Shown: positions 25,609-33,889 of the stretch, one piece after another | How the letters are laid out: each line of letters opens with the position of its first letter | Position numbering within the stretch: the stretch's first letter is position 1 | DNA from: Anderseniella sp. | GTDB taxonomy: Bacteria; Pseudomonadota; Alphaproteobacteria; Rhizobiales; Aestuariivirgaceae | Direction: 5' to 3' | Length of the DNA stretch: 47,377 nt | NCBI GenBank assembly: GCA_030626025.1 | Contig: DAOUPT010000025.1 | Coordinates: 1-47,377 of the forward strand | The notes under the pieces: model-generated | What the model saw: only the letters and a program-made list of their open reading frames with translations | What the model was told of the DNA's origin: nothing | Databases searched by the model: none | Position numbers and translations under genes: made by a program

Positions 25609-27000
25609 TTATGAGGGGCCGATCATGTCTTGCGGGCGGACGACTTTGTCAAATTCTTCGGCGCTGACAAAGCCAAGGCCGACAGCTTCCTCGCGCAATG
25701 TGGTGCCGTTTTTGTGAGCGGTTTTGGCAATTTTTGTGGCGTTGTCATAACCAATGCTGGGCGCTAATGCGGTGACCAGCATTAGCGAGCGTTCCATCAG
25801 ACCGGCAATGTTTTCGCGGTTTGGCTTTATGCCGACGACGCAATTATCGGTAAAGCTGATGGCGGCATCTGCGATCAGGCGGATGGATTGCAGGACATTG
25901 TAGATCATCACCGGCTTGTAGACGTTGAGTTCGAAATGGCCCTGCGATCCGGCGATGGTGACGGTGGTGTGGTTGCCCATCACCTGACAACAGACCATGG
26001 TCAGGGCTTCGCACTGGGTTGGGTTGATCTTGCCGGGCATGATCGAGGAGCCGGGCTCGTTTTCGGGCAGGGACAGTTCACCCAGACCCGAGCGTGGGCC
26101 CGAGCCGAGCAGGCGAATGTCGTTGGCGATTTTGAACAGGCTGACGGCAATAGTGTTGAGAACGCCCGAGACTTCGACCATGGCATCATGGGCAGCCAAC
26201 GCCTCGAATTTGTTTGGCGCGGTGACAAAGGGCAGGCGGGTGAATTTTTTGACATTGGCGGCGAACTTTTTATCAAAACCCTTTTTGGTATTAAGGCCGG
26301 TGCCGACTGCGGTGCCGCCCTGGGCCAGTGGATAAACGCGCGGCTGGCAGGATTTTACCCGTTCAATGGCCAGTTCAACCTGGGCGGCATAGCCGGAAAA
26401 CTCCTGGCCCAAAGTCAGCGGAGTTGCATCCTGGGTGTGGGTGCGGCCGATCTTGATGATCTTGTTCCACTGGCGGGCTTTTTTGTTGAGGGCCTTGTGC
26501 AGATGTTTAAGAGCCGGGAGCAGGGCGTGGTGTAATTGCTCACCTGTTGCAATGTGCATGGCGGTGGGAAAGGTGTCGTTGGAGCTTTGCGAGCGGTTGA
26601 CATGATCATTTGGATGGATTGGGTCTTTTGAGCCCATCTTGCCGCCGAGCATCTCTATGGCGCGGTTGGAAATAACCTCATTGGCGTTCATGTTTGACTG
26701 GGTGCCGGAACCGGTTTGCCAGACGACCAGCGGGAAATTATCATCATGCTGGCCATCAATCACCTCATCAGCCGCAGCTACGATGGCATCGCCGATTTTC
26801 GGGTCGAGAGTCTTCAAACCCATATTGGTGATGGCGGCGGCTTTTTTGACAATGCCGAGGGCGCGGACCAGCGGTATGGGCATTGTTTCACCACCGATAT
26901 CGAAATTGCCCAGTGAACGCTGGGTCTGGGCACCCCAGTATTTTTTTGCATCGACTTGCAGAGGGCCAAATGAGTCGGTTTCGGTGCGTGTTTTTGCCAT
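25609..27000 (-). CDS. fumC: Fumarate hydratase class II
   Basis: 463 residues from the ATG at 27000; the frame extends to 27045 but the N-terminus [13 protein letters not shown] is the usual one. It catalyses the reversible hydration of fumarate to malate in the citric acid cycle. Diagnostic segments are [15 protein letters not shown] near 95-109, [14 protein letters not shown] near 129-142 and the fumarase/aspartase signature [15 protein letters not shown] near 316. Length equals the class II norm. Followed closely by DUF4169, RHH and the HscC set on the same strand, with gaps of 11, -8 and 48 bases. A terminator at 27044-27073 separates it from the DUF2892 gene upstream, so its promoter must lie within or very near that short gap unless there is read-through. 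Confidence 0.97.
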   Translation of the reverse strand: MAKTRTETDSFGPLQVDAKKYWGAQTQRSLGNFDIGGETMPIPLVRALGIVKKAAAITNMGLKTLDPKIGDAIVAAADEVIDGQHDDNFPLVVWQTGSGTQSNMNANEVISNRAIEMLGGKMGSKDPIHPNDHVNRSQSSNDTFPTAMHIATGEQLHHALLPALKHLHKALNKKARQWNKIIKIGRTHTQDATPLTLGQEFSGYAAQVELAIERVKSCQPRVYPLAQGGTAVGTGLNTKKGFDKKFAANVKKFTRLPFVTAPNKFEALAAHDAMVEVSGVLNTIAVSLFKIANDIRLLGSGPRSGLGELSLPENEPGSSIMPGKINPTQCEALTMVCCQVMGNHTTVTIAGSQGHFELNVYKPVMIYNVLQSIRLIADAAISFTDNCVVGIKPNRENIAGLMERSLMLVTALAPSIGYDNATKIAKTAHKNGTTLREEAVGLGFVSAEEFDKVVRPQDMIGPS

Positions 27001-27043
27001 GGTGAGGGGTCCCTGTAGTTTGTTTTTTAATGGCATAACATGC

Positions 27044-27073
27044 AAAAGGGCGCATCACCAGAGTGATACGCCC
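27044..27073 (-). terminator. Rho-independent terminator after the DUF2892 gene
   Basis: On the minus strand GGGCGTATCAC (27073-27063) pairs with GTGATGCGCCC (27058-27048), an 11-bp stem with one wobble pair and a TCTG loop, followed by TTTTGCATG. It ends transcription from the DUF2892 gene before fumC. Confidence 0.75.
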
Positions 27074-27098
27074 CAAATTTTCAGTCTATTGGTCTGGC

Positions 27099-27317
27099 TT
27101 AAAATGCACCGCCTGATTTAAGGCCGAGGGCTTTGAAAATCATTGCTGCGGGGCAGAAGCCGGTAAAAGATGATTGAAACAGATTGGCACCGACAAAGGC
27201 AGTGAACCACAGCCAGTAAGATGAGATAAAATTTATCTGACCGGTAAAATGTGCTCCAGCCAGGCTGAGCATAATAAAAAACCCGGCCATCATCATAATT
27301 GCGCGTCCGACTGTCAT
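27099..27317 (-). CDS. DUF2892 (YgaP-type) inner membrane protein
   Basis: 72 residues with two membrane helices (about 5-24 and 33-52). The sequence RAIMMMAGFFIMLSLAG followed by a second helix and the terminal FTGFCPAAMIFKALGLK is the DUF2892 pattern seen in the membrane part of YgaP, where the FCP stretch follows helix two. In YgaP this region is joined to a rhodanese domain; here it stands alone, which is common. Function unknown; a role near sulphur-transfer enzymes is known for fused relatives only. AAGGGA precedes the ATG. It is followed by a clear terminator. Confidence 0.87.
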   Translation of the reverse strand: MTVGRAIMMMAGFFIMLSLAGAHFTGQINFISSYWLWFTAFVGANLFQSSFTGFCPAAMIFKALGLKSGGAF

Positions 27318-27404
27318 AACTTAAATCCCTTTGGTTGAAAAATCATGATGTTATATTAGGCTTGTTGAATATGAAAAAGCAAGGACAAATCTATATGAGC
27401 GGGA

Positions 27405-27971
27405 CTATTGAACCGTAAAGGGCAGGGATATCAGGGCAATTTGTTTGCGGATTCTATCGATTATTGTGTATTCAATGGTATATTTTCCTTCGCTTATGCC
27501 AGCAATATTGAGGGAAAGATTGACATACAAATTTTTGAACTGCTCGAATTTAGCGTGACGAAAATGGCCAAAAGCTTTTTTGCTCCACAGGGACTTTCCA
27601 TTGGCGTCTAGCAAGTTCGCGTCAACTACCAAATTGATTTTGTACGAGTTGGCCATATTTTCCCAGCCATAGCCGATCACTTCGGTGTAAATGCGCAACT
27701 TGCTGTCTTTGGAATAAATACTGGTGGGACGTTTTTTATAGACGCCATAGCTTTGCGCTGGTTCGCTAACGAAAAATGCTTTGGATATAGACAGGGGTGA
27801 ACGCAGCCACAGTGCTGTTGTGGCGCGGTCCATCGCTTTTAATGCCTCGGCAGGTTTGCCTGCTTTGGATAATTCGGTGGCCTGTTTTATTTCAGCATCA
27901 AAATTATCGGCCAGCGCCGATTGTGCATATGCTGTCATCGCAGCCAAGGCTATAAAAATCATCCGTAACAT
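27405..27971 (-). CDS. Secreted protein of unknown function
   Basis: 188 residues from the ATG at 27971 with GAGG eight bases upstream; an open frame continues to 28034 but lacks support. Signal peptide MLRMIFIALAAMTAYAQSALA. The first 40 mature residues are helical and TPR-like (ATELSKAGKPAEALKAMDRA). The rest is beta-rich, with a segment (KINLVVDANLLDANGKSLW followed by KKAFGHF and YVNLSLNIAGISEGKYTIEY) reading like an immunoglobulin-type domain describing an input and its transformation. No family recognised. It stands 71 bases downstream of the PHP-domain gene on the same strand and may be co-transcribed with it. Confidence 0.75.
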   Translation of the reverse strand: MLRMIFIALAAMTAYAQSALADNFDAEIKQATELSKAGKPAEALKAMDRATTALWLRSPLSISKAFFVSEPAQSYGVYKKRPTSIYSKDSKLRIYTEVIGYGWENMANSYKINLVVDANLLDANGKSLWSKKAFGHFRHAKFEQFKNLYVNLSLNIAGISEGKYTIEYTIIDRIRKQIALISLPFTVQ

Positions 27972-28042
27972 AGAACGTACCTCGCTTTGCGGCTCTCCCT
28001 TTATTACCTTAGGGTAGAGTAGCGGTGTAGGCAAGGCACCTT

Positions 28043-28978
28043 TTATAGCTCATCCATCCAGATCGGATTTGTCCAGGCGCGTTTTCCCGCTTCATCTATT
28101 ATGGCCAACCGCAGCCATGGGCTGCGGGGGACTTCAATCCAGCTTTTGTCCAAACCGGACAGATCAAAACTGGCGCTGGTAATGGAACGACCGATACGGG
28201 TTAGACCTCGTGATGTACCGCCCTTCAGGGCAATGGAATTTACCGGCGAGCATGTGACGTGCAGTTGGTCGTTGCTTATCGATAATTCGTGTATTTGCGG
28301 ACCCTGACTGGAATAAAAATGTCCGGCTTTCAAGGCCGTCAAAATTTCTTCGGGGTCCAGACTTTGGGCCTTAACATTTACCCAGCCACCGAATGCATCG
28401 TGGTCACCATGGGTGAAGTGGGCATCGTCGGTGGCGTTTGCAGACAGGCGTTTGCCCTCATTGAGCATTTGATCAAGCAAGTATGTGCCATCACCGCGAT
28501 CATTTTCGCGATCACAGCCGGTGTTGTAGATTTCGACCGAATGGGCGACATCGATGGCCCGGCCGTCTTGGATAGTCAGTTGCGACCAGGCCGGGTGGGC
28601 GAGAGAAACAAAGGCACCGCTGTTTGCTGCCCGGCGGGCGATTTCCACGCCGGTCTCTTCATCACCGCACGGCTCAAAGTCAAGCGGCAAGCCCGCAGCA
28701 ACAATATGCCACAACTCGCCAGCACTGGTTTTGGGTGCGTGTAATTCTGCGCCGATCAGGGTGGTAAAATTATTGGAGCGGAATTTGCGGGTGTCAGCTA
28801 TCGGCCAGTTAAAGTGGGAAACGAAATGTTCTGATAATTGCAGAAAATCATATCCGGCTCGCTGATAGGCCTCAACAACCTTTTCAGGTGGCAGAGCGCC
28901 GTCCGATAAGGTGGAATGGGTGTGTATATTGCCTCGCCAGAAACGGCCGGGCAAAGAAAAGGGGGCGATGTCTGTCAT
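28043..28978 (-). CDS. PHP-domain metal-dependent phosphoesterase
   Basis: 311 residues. The PHP motifs appear in order: GNIHTHSTLSDG (H19, H21, D26), the LSEHF motif (E50, H51), a downstream GAELHAP, VSLAHPAW and NATDDAHF. These histidines and acids coordinate a trinuclear metal site that hydrolyses phosphoester bonds. Unlike histidinol phosphatase or polymerase-associated forms, this is a stand-alone enzyme of the DUF/CehA-like subgroup with a beta-rich C-terminal part (about 225-311). No signal peptide is evident, so it is probably cytoplasmic. Substrate unknown. AGG eight bases before the ATG. The nearest upstream gene on this strand ends 93 bases beyond the start. Confidence 0.87.
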   Translation of the reverse strand: MTDIAPFSLPGRFWRGNIHTHSTLSDGALPPEKVVEAYQRAGYDFLQLSEHFVSHFNWPIADTRKFRSNNFTTLIGAELHAPKTSAGELWHIVAAGLPLDFEPCGDEETGVEIARRAANSGAFVSLAHPAWSQLTIQDGRAIDVAHSVEIYNTGCDRENDRGDGTYLLDQMLNEGKRLSANATDDAHFTHGDHDAFGGWVNVKAQSLDPEEILTALKAGHFYSSQGPQIHELSISNDQLHVTCSPVNSIALKGGTSRGLTRIGRSITSASFDLSGLDKSWIEVPRSPWLRLAIIDEAGKRAWTNPIWMDEL

Positions 28979-29071
28979 AACTTGCGCCTATGATTGGTTG
29001 AGTTTCAATTGTCTCTCGAGACAATAATAGTTGAATGAGATGATAGATGTGCAACACGTAAGCGACAGGAA

Positions 29072-29359
29072 TTAGGCAGAAACCGCTTCCAGATGAAAAC
29101 CACCCATGGCCATCAACAATGCTGAGGGTGTCTGGCGCAGTTTGTCGGCCAAATCTTTGGCGCGAGACAACGGGCCGTAGTAGGCTTCATGCTCATCGAC
29201 GAAAACAGCATCGCCGGTTTCAGTATCGGGGTGACCAAGGAAAGCGGCAATTTTACCGCTTGTTGTTACTAATACGATGCAGCCGGTTCCTTCAGATTGC
29301 AGGCGACGGTTGCGATCACGCTCTAAGCGTACCTTACTCAGGCAAATCACATTACTCAT
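29072..29359 (-). CDS. Small protein of unknown function
   Basis: 95 residues, soluble and without signal peptide. The N-terminus MSNVICLSKVRLERDRNRR is basic, and a central part (CIVLVTTSGKIAAFLG, then DAVFVDEHEAYYG) suggests a small beta sheet; helix LSRAKDLADKLRQTP follows. I recognise no family. The ribosome site is weak, but codon use agrees with its neighbours and it fills the gap between the mepA hairpin region and the PHP gene. Upstream, 29360-29510 holds the long hairpin at 29453-29498. Confidence 0.6.
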   Translation of the reverse strand: MSNVICLSKVRLERDRNRRLQSEGTGCIVLVTTSGKIAAFLGHPDTETGDAVFVDEHEAYYGPLSRAKDLADKLRQTPSALLMAMGGFHLEAVSA

Positions 29360-29452
29360 GAGAGGTAAGGTCGGTGATTTGCGTTAACAAGAGGTTTATG
29401 AGGAGGGGGTTTTTGCAGGCGGCAGGGTTTTTGTTGCTCTCATGAGATTTTA

Positions 29453-29498
29453 TATCGCTCATGCAAATTTTTGCGTAGCAAAATTTGCGTGAGCGATA
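29453..29498. repeat. Long perfect hairpin downstream of mepA
   Basis: TATCGCTCATGCAAATTTT (29453-29471) pairs with AAAATTTGCGTGAGCGATA (29480-29498): 19 base pairs with one wobble and an 8-base loop. There is no T-tract on either side, so it is not a standard terminator. The outer bases ATATCGCTCA are the same as the left end of the palindromic element at 36068. It may stabilise or end the sspB-mepA transcript, or be a palindromic repeat. Confidence 0.7.
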
Positions 29499-29510
29499 CA
29501 AACTACCGCG

Positions 29511-30464
29511 CTAGTTTGCCGTTAAGACCGTGCGGCACATTCTTGGTAAATCGGCTAGCGTCTTCTGCCGCCGCCGCTTGGGTTTCTTGCGCGGAATGGG
29601 GATGCCGTCGATGAAGCGGGGTGGGGGGTTGGCTCGGCGCCAGGGTTTGTCGGAATACCAGTGGGCCAGTTCTACGCCGCAGCCGGTGCCGTCTTTGGGA
29701 CGTGGTTCGGCTTGAGCCCGGCAGCCTGATACGCCGGGCAGGCAGCGCATTCTGATGTGGAAATGGTAGTTATGGCCGTAATAGGCCCGCACTTTTCGCA
29801 GCCATGAGCGGTTGGACTGCCCGCGTGACCAGTCGCACAGGGCTTTTTTGATCGGCGGGTGGACGAAGATGCGTTGCACGGCATCGTAAGAAGCAGCCCG
29901 CCTGATCAGGCGGTTGTGGGCGTTGGTCCAGCGTTTGGGGTTGATGCGTTTGCGGTCGAGCACCATCAGTTTGGCGCTGATTGTTGCGCGTTCCTTGCGG
30001 GTTAGAATGCGGTTGGGCATTGGCGTTAGCCAGATGTCGGCGTCCAGCCCCATTTGGTGACTGGCGTGTCCGGTCAGCATCGGGCCGCCGCGCGGTTGTG
30101 ACATGTCGCCAACCAGCAGACCGTTCCAGCCGTCCTGGGCTTTGGCTTCGATAGCCAGACGTTTTACCAGCTCAATCATTTTGGGGTGAGCCCAATTGCG
30201 GTTGCGGCCAAGGCGCATGGCCTGCCAGGCAGAGCCGGTTATCGGTAATTGCTGACCACCGGCTAGACAACCTTTGGTGTAAAAGCCGATGGCCCGGGCT
30301 GGCAGGTTTGCACCGATTTTTTTGGCGCCGAACAGTTTTTTAGCCGGGGTGGTGTTGAGCGTTGTATCGAATGAGGCTGGCGCGACTTGACCGGTTGAAG
30401 GTGTGAAACCGGTTAAGGATAAAAAACCCAGGGCGACAATTGAGAGACGGATAAAATGGCTCAC
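29511..30464 (-). CDS. mepA: Penicillin-insensitive murein endopeptidase
   Basis: 317 residues from a GTG at 30464, 9 bases after the sspB stop. A signal peptide (HFIRLSIVALGFLSLTGF) directs it to the periplasm. The M74/LAS peptidase signature is plain: GDMSQPRGGPMLTGHASHQ with the zinc histidine, then GLDADIWL with the zinc aspartate, and the final histidine in YHFHIRM. Two cysteine-rich segments (KGCLAGGQQLP, RCLPGVSGCRAQ) match the conserved disulphides of MepA. It cleaves D-Ala-meso-DAP cross-links in peptidoglycan. The C-terminal 35 residues are basic (IPRKKPKRRRQK), longer than in E. coli MepA, and proline-rich. Confidence 0.94.
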   Translation of the reverse strand: MSHFIRLSIVALGFLSLTGFTPSTGQVAPASFDTTLNTTPAKKLFGAKKIGANLPARAIGFYTKGCLAGGQQLPITGSAWQAMRLGRNRNWAHPKMIELVKRLAIEAKAQDGWNGLLVGDMSQPRGGPMLTGHASHQMGLDADIWLTPMPNRILTRKERATISAKLMVLDRKRINPKRWTNAHNRLIRRAASYDAVQRIFVHPPIKKALCDWSRGQSNRSWLRKVRAYYGHNYHFHIRMRCLPGVSGCRAQAEPRPKDGTGCGVELAHWYSDKPWRRANPPPRFIDGIPIPRKKPKRRRQKTLADLPRMCRTVLTAN

Positions 30465-30473
30465 AGCGTTGTA

Positions 30474-31019
30474 CTATTTTTTCTTGCGAAAGCTGTCTAG
30501 CGATATAACAGTTGAATCATCGTTGGATGCTTGTGATGGAGCCGGTTCGGACATTTCTGATTTTGCATTATCGGTGCTATCGGCGTTTTCTGCATCATTT
30601 TCAGATGCGGGCGCTTCCTCATCGTTTTCAGAATCAGCTTCTTCCTCAAGGGTGCTTTCTTCACCGGCAACTTCAAACTGCAGGCCGAACTGAACGGACG
30701 GATCGTAAAAGCCTTTTACCGCTGCGTAGGGAATAATCAGTTTTTCGGGGACATTGTCAAAGGACAGTTCAACCTCGAAAAACTTTTCATAGACTTCAAG
30801 ATTCCAGTATTGGTGTTGCAGAACGATGGTCATTTCATCTTCGTACTTTTTGCGCAGCCGCTCAGATACGGTCACACCGGGGTGATTGATCGATACGGCG
30901 ATGAAAAAATGATGGTCGCCGGGCAGGCCGCTTTCACGGACTCTCAACAAAGCCAGCCGCACCACGGAACGCAATGCATCCTGAGCCAGCAAGTCATATC
31001 GCATCAGGTCTTCGGTCAT
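30474..31019 (-). CDS. sspB: ClpXP adaptor SspB (alpha type)
   Basis: 181 residues from the ATG at 31019, with GGAAG just upstream; the frame extends to 31067 without support. The core domain (about 1-125) opens with LMRYDLLAQDALRSVVR and contains the beta-sheet segment GDHHFFIAVSINHPGV and VPYAAVKGFYDPSVQFG-like LIIPYAAVKGFYDP, which form the ssrA-tag binding groove. A long acidic, disordered linker (about 130-165) leads to the ClpX-binding tail VISLDSFRKKK, the alphaproteobacterial form. SspB delivers ssrA-tagged and other substrates to ClpXP in the cytoplasm. mepA starts 9 bases downstream, so the two probably share a transcript. Confidence 0.96.
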   Translation of the reverse strand: MTEDLMRYDLLAQDALRSVVRLALLRVRESGLPGDHHFFIAVSINHPGVTVSERLRKKYEDEMTIVLQHQYWNLEVYEKFFEVELSFDNVPEKLIIPYAAVKGFYDPSVQFGLQFEVAGEESTLEEEADSENDEEAPASENDAENADSTDNAKSEMSEPAPSQASNDDSTVISLDSFRKKK

Positions 31020-31171
31020 GCGCTCTTCCTTTGTTGTTTCGCACATCGAATCTTGTTGGGGCATCATATACGGATTATTGTATCAATTAAATGGGCATTA
31101 TTATGTTATCTGTTTCTTTAACCACTAAAAGCTAGGGTATCGGGTGACTTGAAAACTGACGGGGGTAGGTG

Positions 31172-32446
31172 ATGCTGAATAAATTTGTTCGACCAAAGCC
31201 AAATAAAACGCTGATTAGAGTTTTGGCGCCTGTGAACAATATTTTGTTTTTGAAAGGATTGCCGCTGCTGCGTGATGTGCCGGGGCTGAACCGTATTCCC
31301 GGCATTCGCGGGATTTGTGATATTCGCCATATTGATTTCCCCCAGACTGATCAGGACCGGTTGTCGGAAATTTGTAACGGCGGAAAGATTGTTTTTATTA
31401 CCCCCAATCATCCCGAGTTTTTTACCGACTGGATGCTGGACAAGCACGTTACATCGCTGACCTGCCAAATGGCGGCGAACTGGGCAACCCATGATGTGGT
31501 CAATGGTCTGGGCAAGGGCATGCAAAAATTTTGGCTGGCCAACAACCTTATTGCGCAAATTCCGGGTAATCCGGGGCCGAGCCGAGCCTATTCGATCGAG
31601 TGGGCCGGTAAGGGCAATGGCGTATTGCTGCACCCTGAAGGCGGGGTGGGCTGGCATTCAAATTATGTCGCACCGCTTTTCCCAGGTGCGTTGCAGATGG
31701 CGCGTGAGACTTTGGCAGAATATCCCGCTGGTGAGGCCTATGTGGCGCCGGTGGTCTGGAAAATGGTTTTTAATGGTGATGTGACTGGGCGTTTGCATAA
31801 AGAATGCGGGTATGTGGAAAAGAAACTACGCATTGATCGCGACAGTGATAGCGGCGTTATTCAACAGCGGGTTTTTAATATGTATCAGGTTTTGTTGAAG
31901 CGCGATGAAAGCAAATGGGAAATGTCGATTGATGAGGCAACGTCTTATCGTCAACGACAATTGGCCCTGATTGAAACGCTACGTGAAAAATTATGCCAGA
32001 CTATTCAAGACAGTTATGTAGCAGAAGAAGACGAGTTGTTGCTGCGCGGCGCGCGACGCTGGATGCGTGAACACAAGGATGATCCTCGGCGTAAATTGGT
32101 TCGTGATCTGGTGCAGACCATTGCCCGCCATGAAAGTCTTGATGAATATGCGTTTGTTAATGAGACCGTGACCCAGGAAGAGCTGGCTGATCATATCAAA
32201 CGGATCAGACGGGATTATTGTAAAGGGACATTGAAAGACACGCTTAACGCCTTTGTTCCCCAGGCCGCCGGGCAACGTACGGCCCATATCCGGGTGCCAG
32301 AACCCTTTGCGCTTCATGGCAATGGCGGGGTTGAGGTAGACCTAGAGGCGTTGCGGGCGCGGATGCAGGACACGCTGGATGAGATGAATGGCGAAATTGA
32401 AGCGCGAGGCGGGTTTATGAGGTTTGATAATCCGTTTCTGGGGTAA
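31172..32446 (+). CDS. Acyltransferase-like protein (PlsC-type motifs, atypical)
   Basis: 424 residues from the ATG at 31172 (a GTG one codon earlier is an alternative). The segment ITPNHPEFFTDW (N79, H80, D86) resembles the acyltransferase motif I, and LLHPEGGVGW resembles motif III (PEG). In motif I, however, the spacing is H-x5-D rather than H-x4-D. A glycerolipid acyltransferase fold is therefore possible but not certain. The C-terminal third is helical and charged (RGARRWMREHKDDPRRKLVRDL). No membrane helix or signal peptide. It is divergent from sspB and convergent with the LysR gene (9-base gap). Family membership should be taken as tentative; the enzymatic reaction is not established. 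Confidence 0.6.
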   Translation: MLNKFVRPKPNKTLIRVLAPVNNILFLKGLPLLRDVPGLNRIPGIRGICDIRHIDFPQTDQDRLSEICNGGKIVFITPNHPEFFTDWMLDKHVTSLTCQMAANWATHDVVNGLGKGMQKFWLANNLIAQIPGNPGPSRAYSIEWAGKGNGVLLHPEGGVGWHSNYVAPLFPGALQMARETLAEYPAGEAYVAPVVWKMVFNGDVTGRLHKECGYVEKKLRIDRDSDSGVIQQRVFNMYQVLLKRDESKWEMSIDEATSYRQRQLALIETLREKLCQTIQDSYVAEEDELLLRGARRWMREHKDDPRRKLVRDLVQTIARHESLDEYAFVNETVTQEELADHIKRIRRDYCKGTLKDTLNAFVPQAAGQRTAHIRVPEPFALHGNGGVEVDLEALRARMQDTLDEMNGEIEARGGFMRFDNPFLG

Positions 32447-32455
32447 GATAAAATC

Positions 32456-33337
32456 TCACTCTGCCGCCAGCATCGTCGATTGCAGATTGCTGAAACACTC
32501 TGTTATATGGCAAGCAAGGGCGTCTATGGCGTTGTTGGCGGGGGCCTCGGCGCGCAGCAGGCCGATGTCGAATTCGCCCAAGGGTTTAAATCCTTCAGTC
32601 GTGGTGAGAACACGCATGTCCTTGTGCATGATAAAGCGCGGGATGGCGGCAATGGCCATGCCTGATAACACCATTGAAGCTACGGCATTGGAATTGGCGC
32701 TGACATAGGCGATGCGGTGATCTTTGCCGGAGGCTTCCATGGCATCAAGGGACATCTTGCGCCAGCTGCAACTGATATGGCTCAGGGCCAGCGGGATGAT
32801 GCTTTGCTCATGGGCGTGGTGGTTTTTTGAGGTAACCCAAACCAGTTCTTCACGACGGATGATGCATTCCGGTCTGACATCATCACAAGAGGTGACGATG
32901 GCAAGATCGAGGTTTTTTTCTTTTATTGCGTTGCTTAAAACGGTGCTGCCGGTACATTCAACATCGACTTGTACCAGTGGATGAGAGCGGGCAAAGCGGG
33001 CCAGCATTTCGGGCAGTAATTTATCAGCGTAATCTTCAGGGGTGCCAAAGCGGATTAGGCCGGTGAGTTCTGGTTGCTGAAAGGCGCTGACAGCTTCGTC
33101 ATTAAGCTTGGCGATGCGATGGGCGTAATCAAGCAGGCGTTCGCCATCGGCAGTCAGGGTGTTGGTGCGGCCCTGTTTCTGGAACACAGCTCGGCCCAAC
33201 ATTTCCTCAAGCCGTTTCATCTGCATGGAGACGGCGCTCTGGGTTTTGTGGACCTGTAAAGCTGCTTTGGTGAAACTGCCGCTTTCGGAGATGGCAATGA
33301 AGGTTTTTAGTAAATCGACATCAAGGTTGGTAGGCAT
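32456..33337 (-). CDS. LysR-family transcriptional regulator (LrhA-like)
   Basis: 293 residues from the ATG at 33337, which has GGAG six bases upstream; a start at 33349 is less likely. The N-terminal winged helix-turn-helix reads LDVDLLKTFIAISESGSFTK and then AVSMQMKRLEEMLGRAVFQKQGR in consecutive pieces. The remainder (about 90-290) is the periplasmic-binding-protein-like effector domain (GLIRFGTPEDYADKLLPEML). The start PTNLDVDLLKTF is typical of the LrhA/HexA subgroup, which controls motility and surface traits in gammaproteobacteria; the target here is unknown. The divergent neighbour is the DUF1127 gene at 33571, a candidate target because LysR proteins often act on the adjacent promoter. 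Confidence 0.93.
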   Translation of the reverse strand: MPTNLDVDLLKTFIAISESGSFTKAALQVHKTQSAVSMQMKRLEEMLGRAVFQKQGRTNTLTADGERLLDYAHRIAKLNDEAVSAFQQPELTGLIRFGTPEDYADKLLPEMLARFARSHPLVQVDVECTGSTVLSNAIKEKNLDLAIVTSCDDVRPECIIRREELVWVTSKNHHAHEQSIIPLALSHISCSWRKMSLDAMEASGKDHRIAYVSANSNAVASMVLSGMAIAAIPRFIMHKDMRVLTTTEGFKPLGEFDIGLLRAEAPANNAIDALACHITECFSNLQSTMLAAE

Positions 33338-33358
33338 GTCAAACTCCATCTGAAAGAG

Positions 33359-33402
33359 TTAGGGCAACTTGTCCGCGTCCGCCGGAACGCGGGTTGCGCT
33401 AA
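33359..33402. repeat. REP-like bulged hairpin, copy 1
   Basis: Outer stem TTAGGGCAAC/GTTGCGCTAA (one mismatch), a 4-base bulge TTGT on the left side, and an upper stem CCGCGT/ACGCGG with an 8-base loop. The build is the same as in the two hairpins at 44165-44267: outer stem ending in CAAC/GTTG, 4-base bulge TTRT (or AYAA on the other strand), inner GC-rich stem starting CYGC. It lies between the LysR gene and the DUF1127 promoter region. Confidence 0.6.
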
Positions 33403-33570
33403 TACATCACAATAATTGATGAAATACATTAAAACTATTCGTTTGAATGATCAATAGATAATTGTCATATTGGTTTCATCGAAGTTTGAAATATCAACCC
33501 CACCGGTTCCCAGATTACAGCGCCGGACAATGCAGAAAATACTGTTTTCTGCACACAGGAGAACTATGCC

Positions 33571-33846
33571 ATGACTGATCTTGCTTTCACAAATCAAGCT
33601 GTCGCTCGCAATGAGATTTTCAGCCGTAATGAAAAACGCCTGCAGATTTCCCGTTTGTTACGTAACTGGAAAGTTCGCCGCAGGGTGCGGGCGCTGGCCG
33701 ATCAGGATGATCACATTCTTGAGGATATCGGTGTGACACGCGGGGAAGTTGCCTGGGCATCAAGATTGCCGCTCACCGTTAATGCCGCTATCGCGCTGAA
33801 CGACCGGGCATCGCGCCGCCGTCAGAGTGAGTATTTGACCCGCTAG
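33571..33846 (+). CDS. DUF1127 small protein, second copy
   Basis: 91 residues with a basic N-terminal part (LLRNWKVRRRVRALADQ) and the DUF1127 core DQDDHILEDIGVTRGEV. Compared with the 69-residue protein at 5390 it carries about 25 more residues at the C-terminus, rich in Arg. AGGAG nine bases before the ATG. The gap of 233 bases to the divergent LysR gene contains a REP-like hairpin (33359-33402) and an AT-rich stretch with dyad-like ATTCGTTTGAAT (33438-33449), a form LysR sites can take. Function unknown; DUF1127 proteins have been linked to stress and RNA regulation in rhizobia. Confidence 0.85.
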   Translation: MTDLAFTNQAVARNEIFSRNEKRLQISRLLRNWKVRRRVRALADQDDHILEDIGVTRGEVAWASRLPLTVNAAIALNDRASRRRQSEYLTR

Positions 33847-33889
33847 CAATAAAGCTGGTGTTTGCCTTGCGAACGTTATAAGCGGCAGC

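Noticed and set aside
29453-29498. Hairpin considered as a rho-independent terminator for mepA
   Set aside because: No run of T follows on either strand; kept as a repeat instead.
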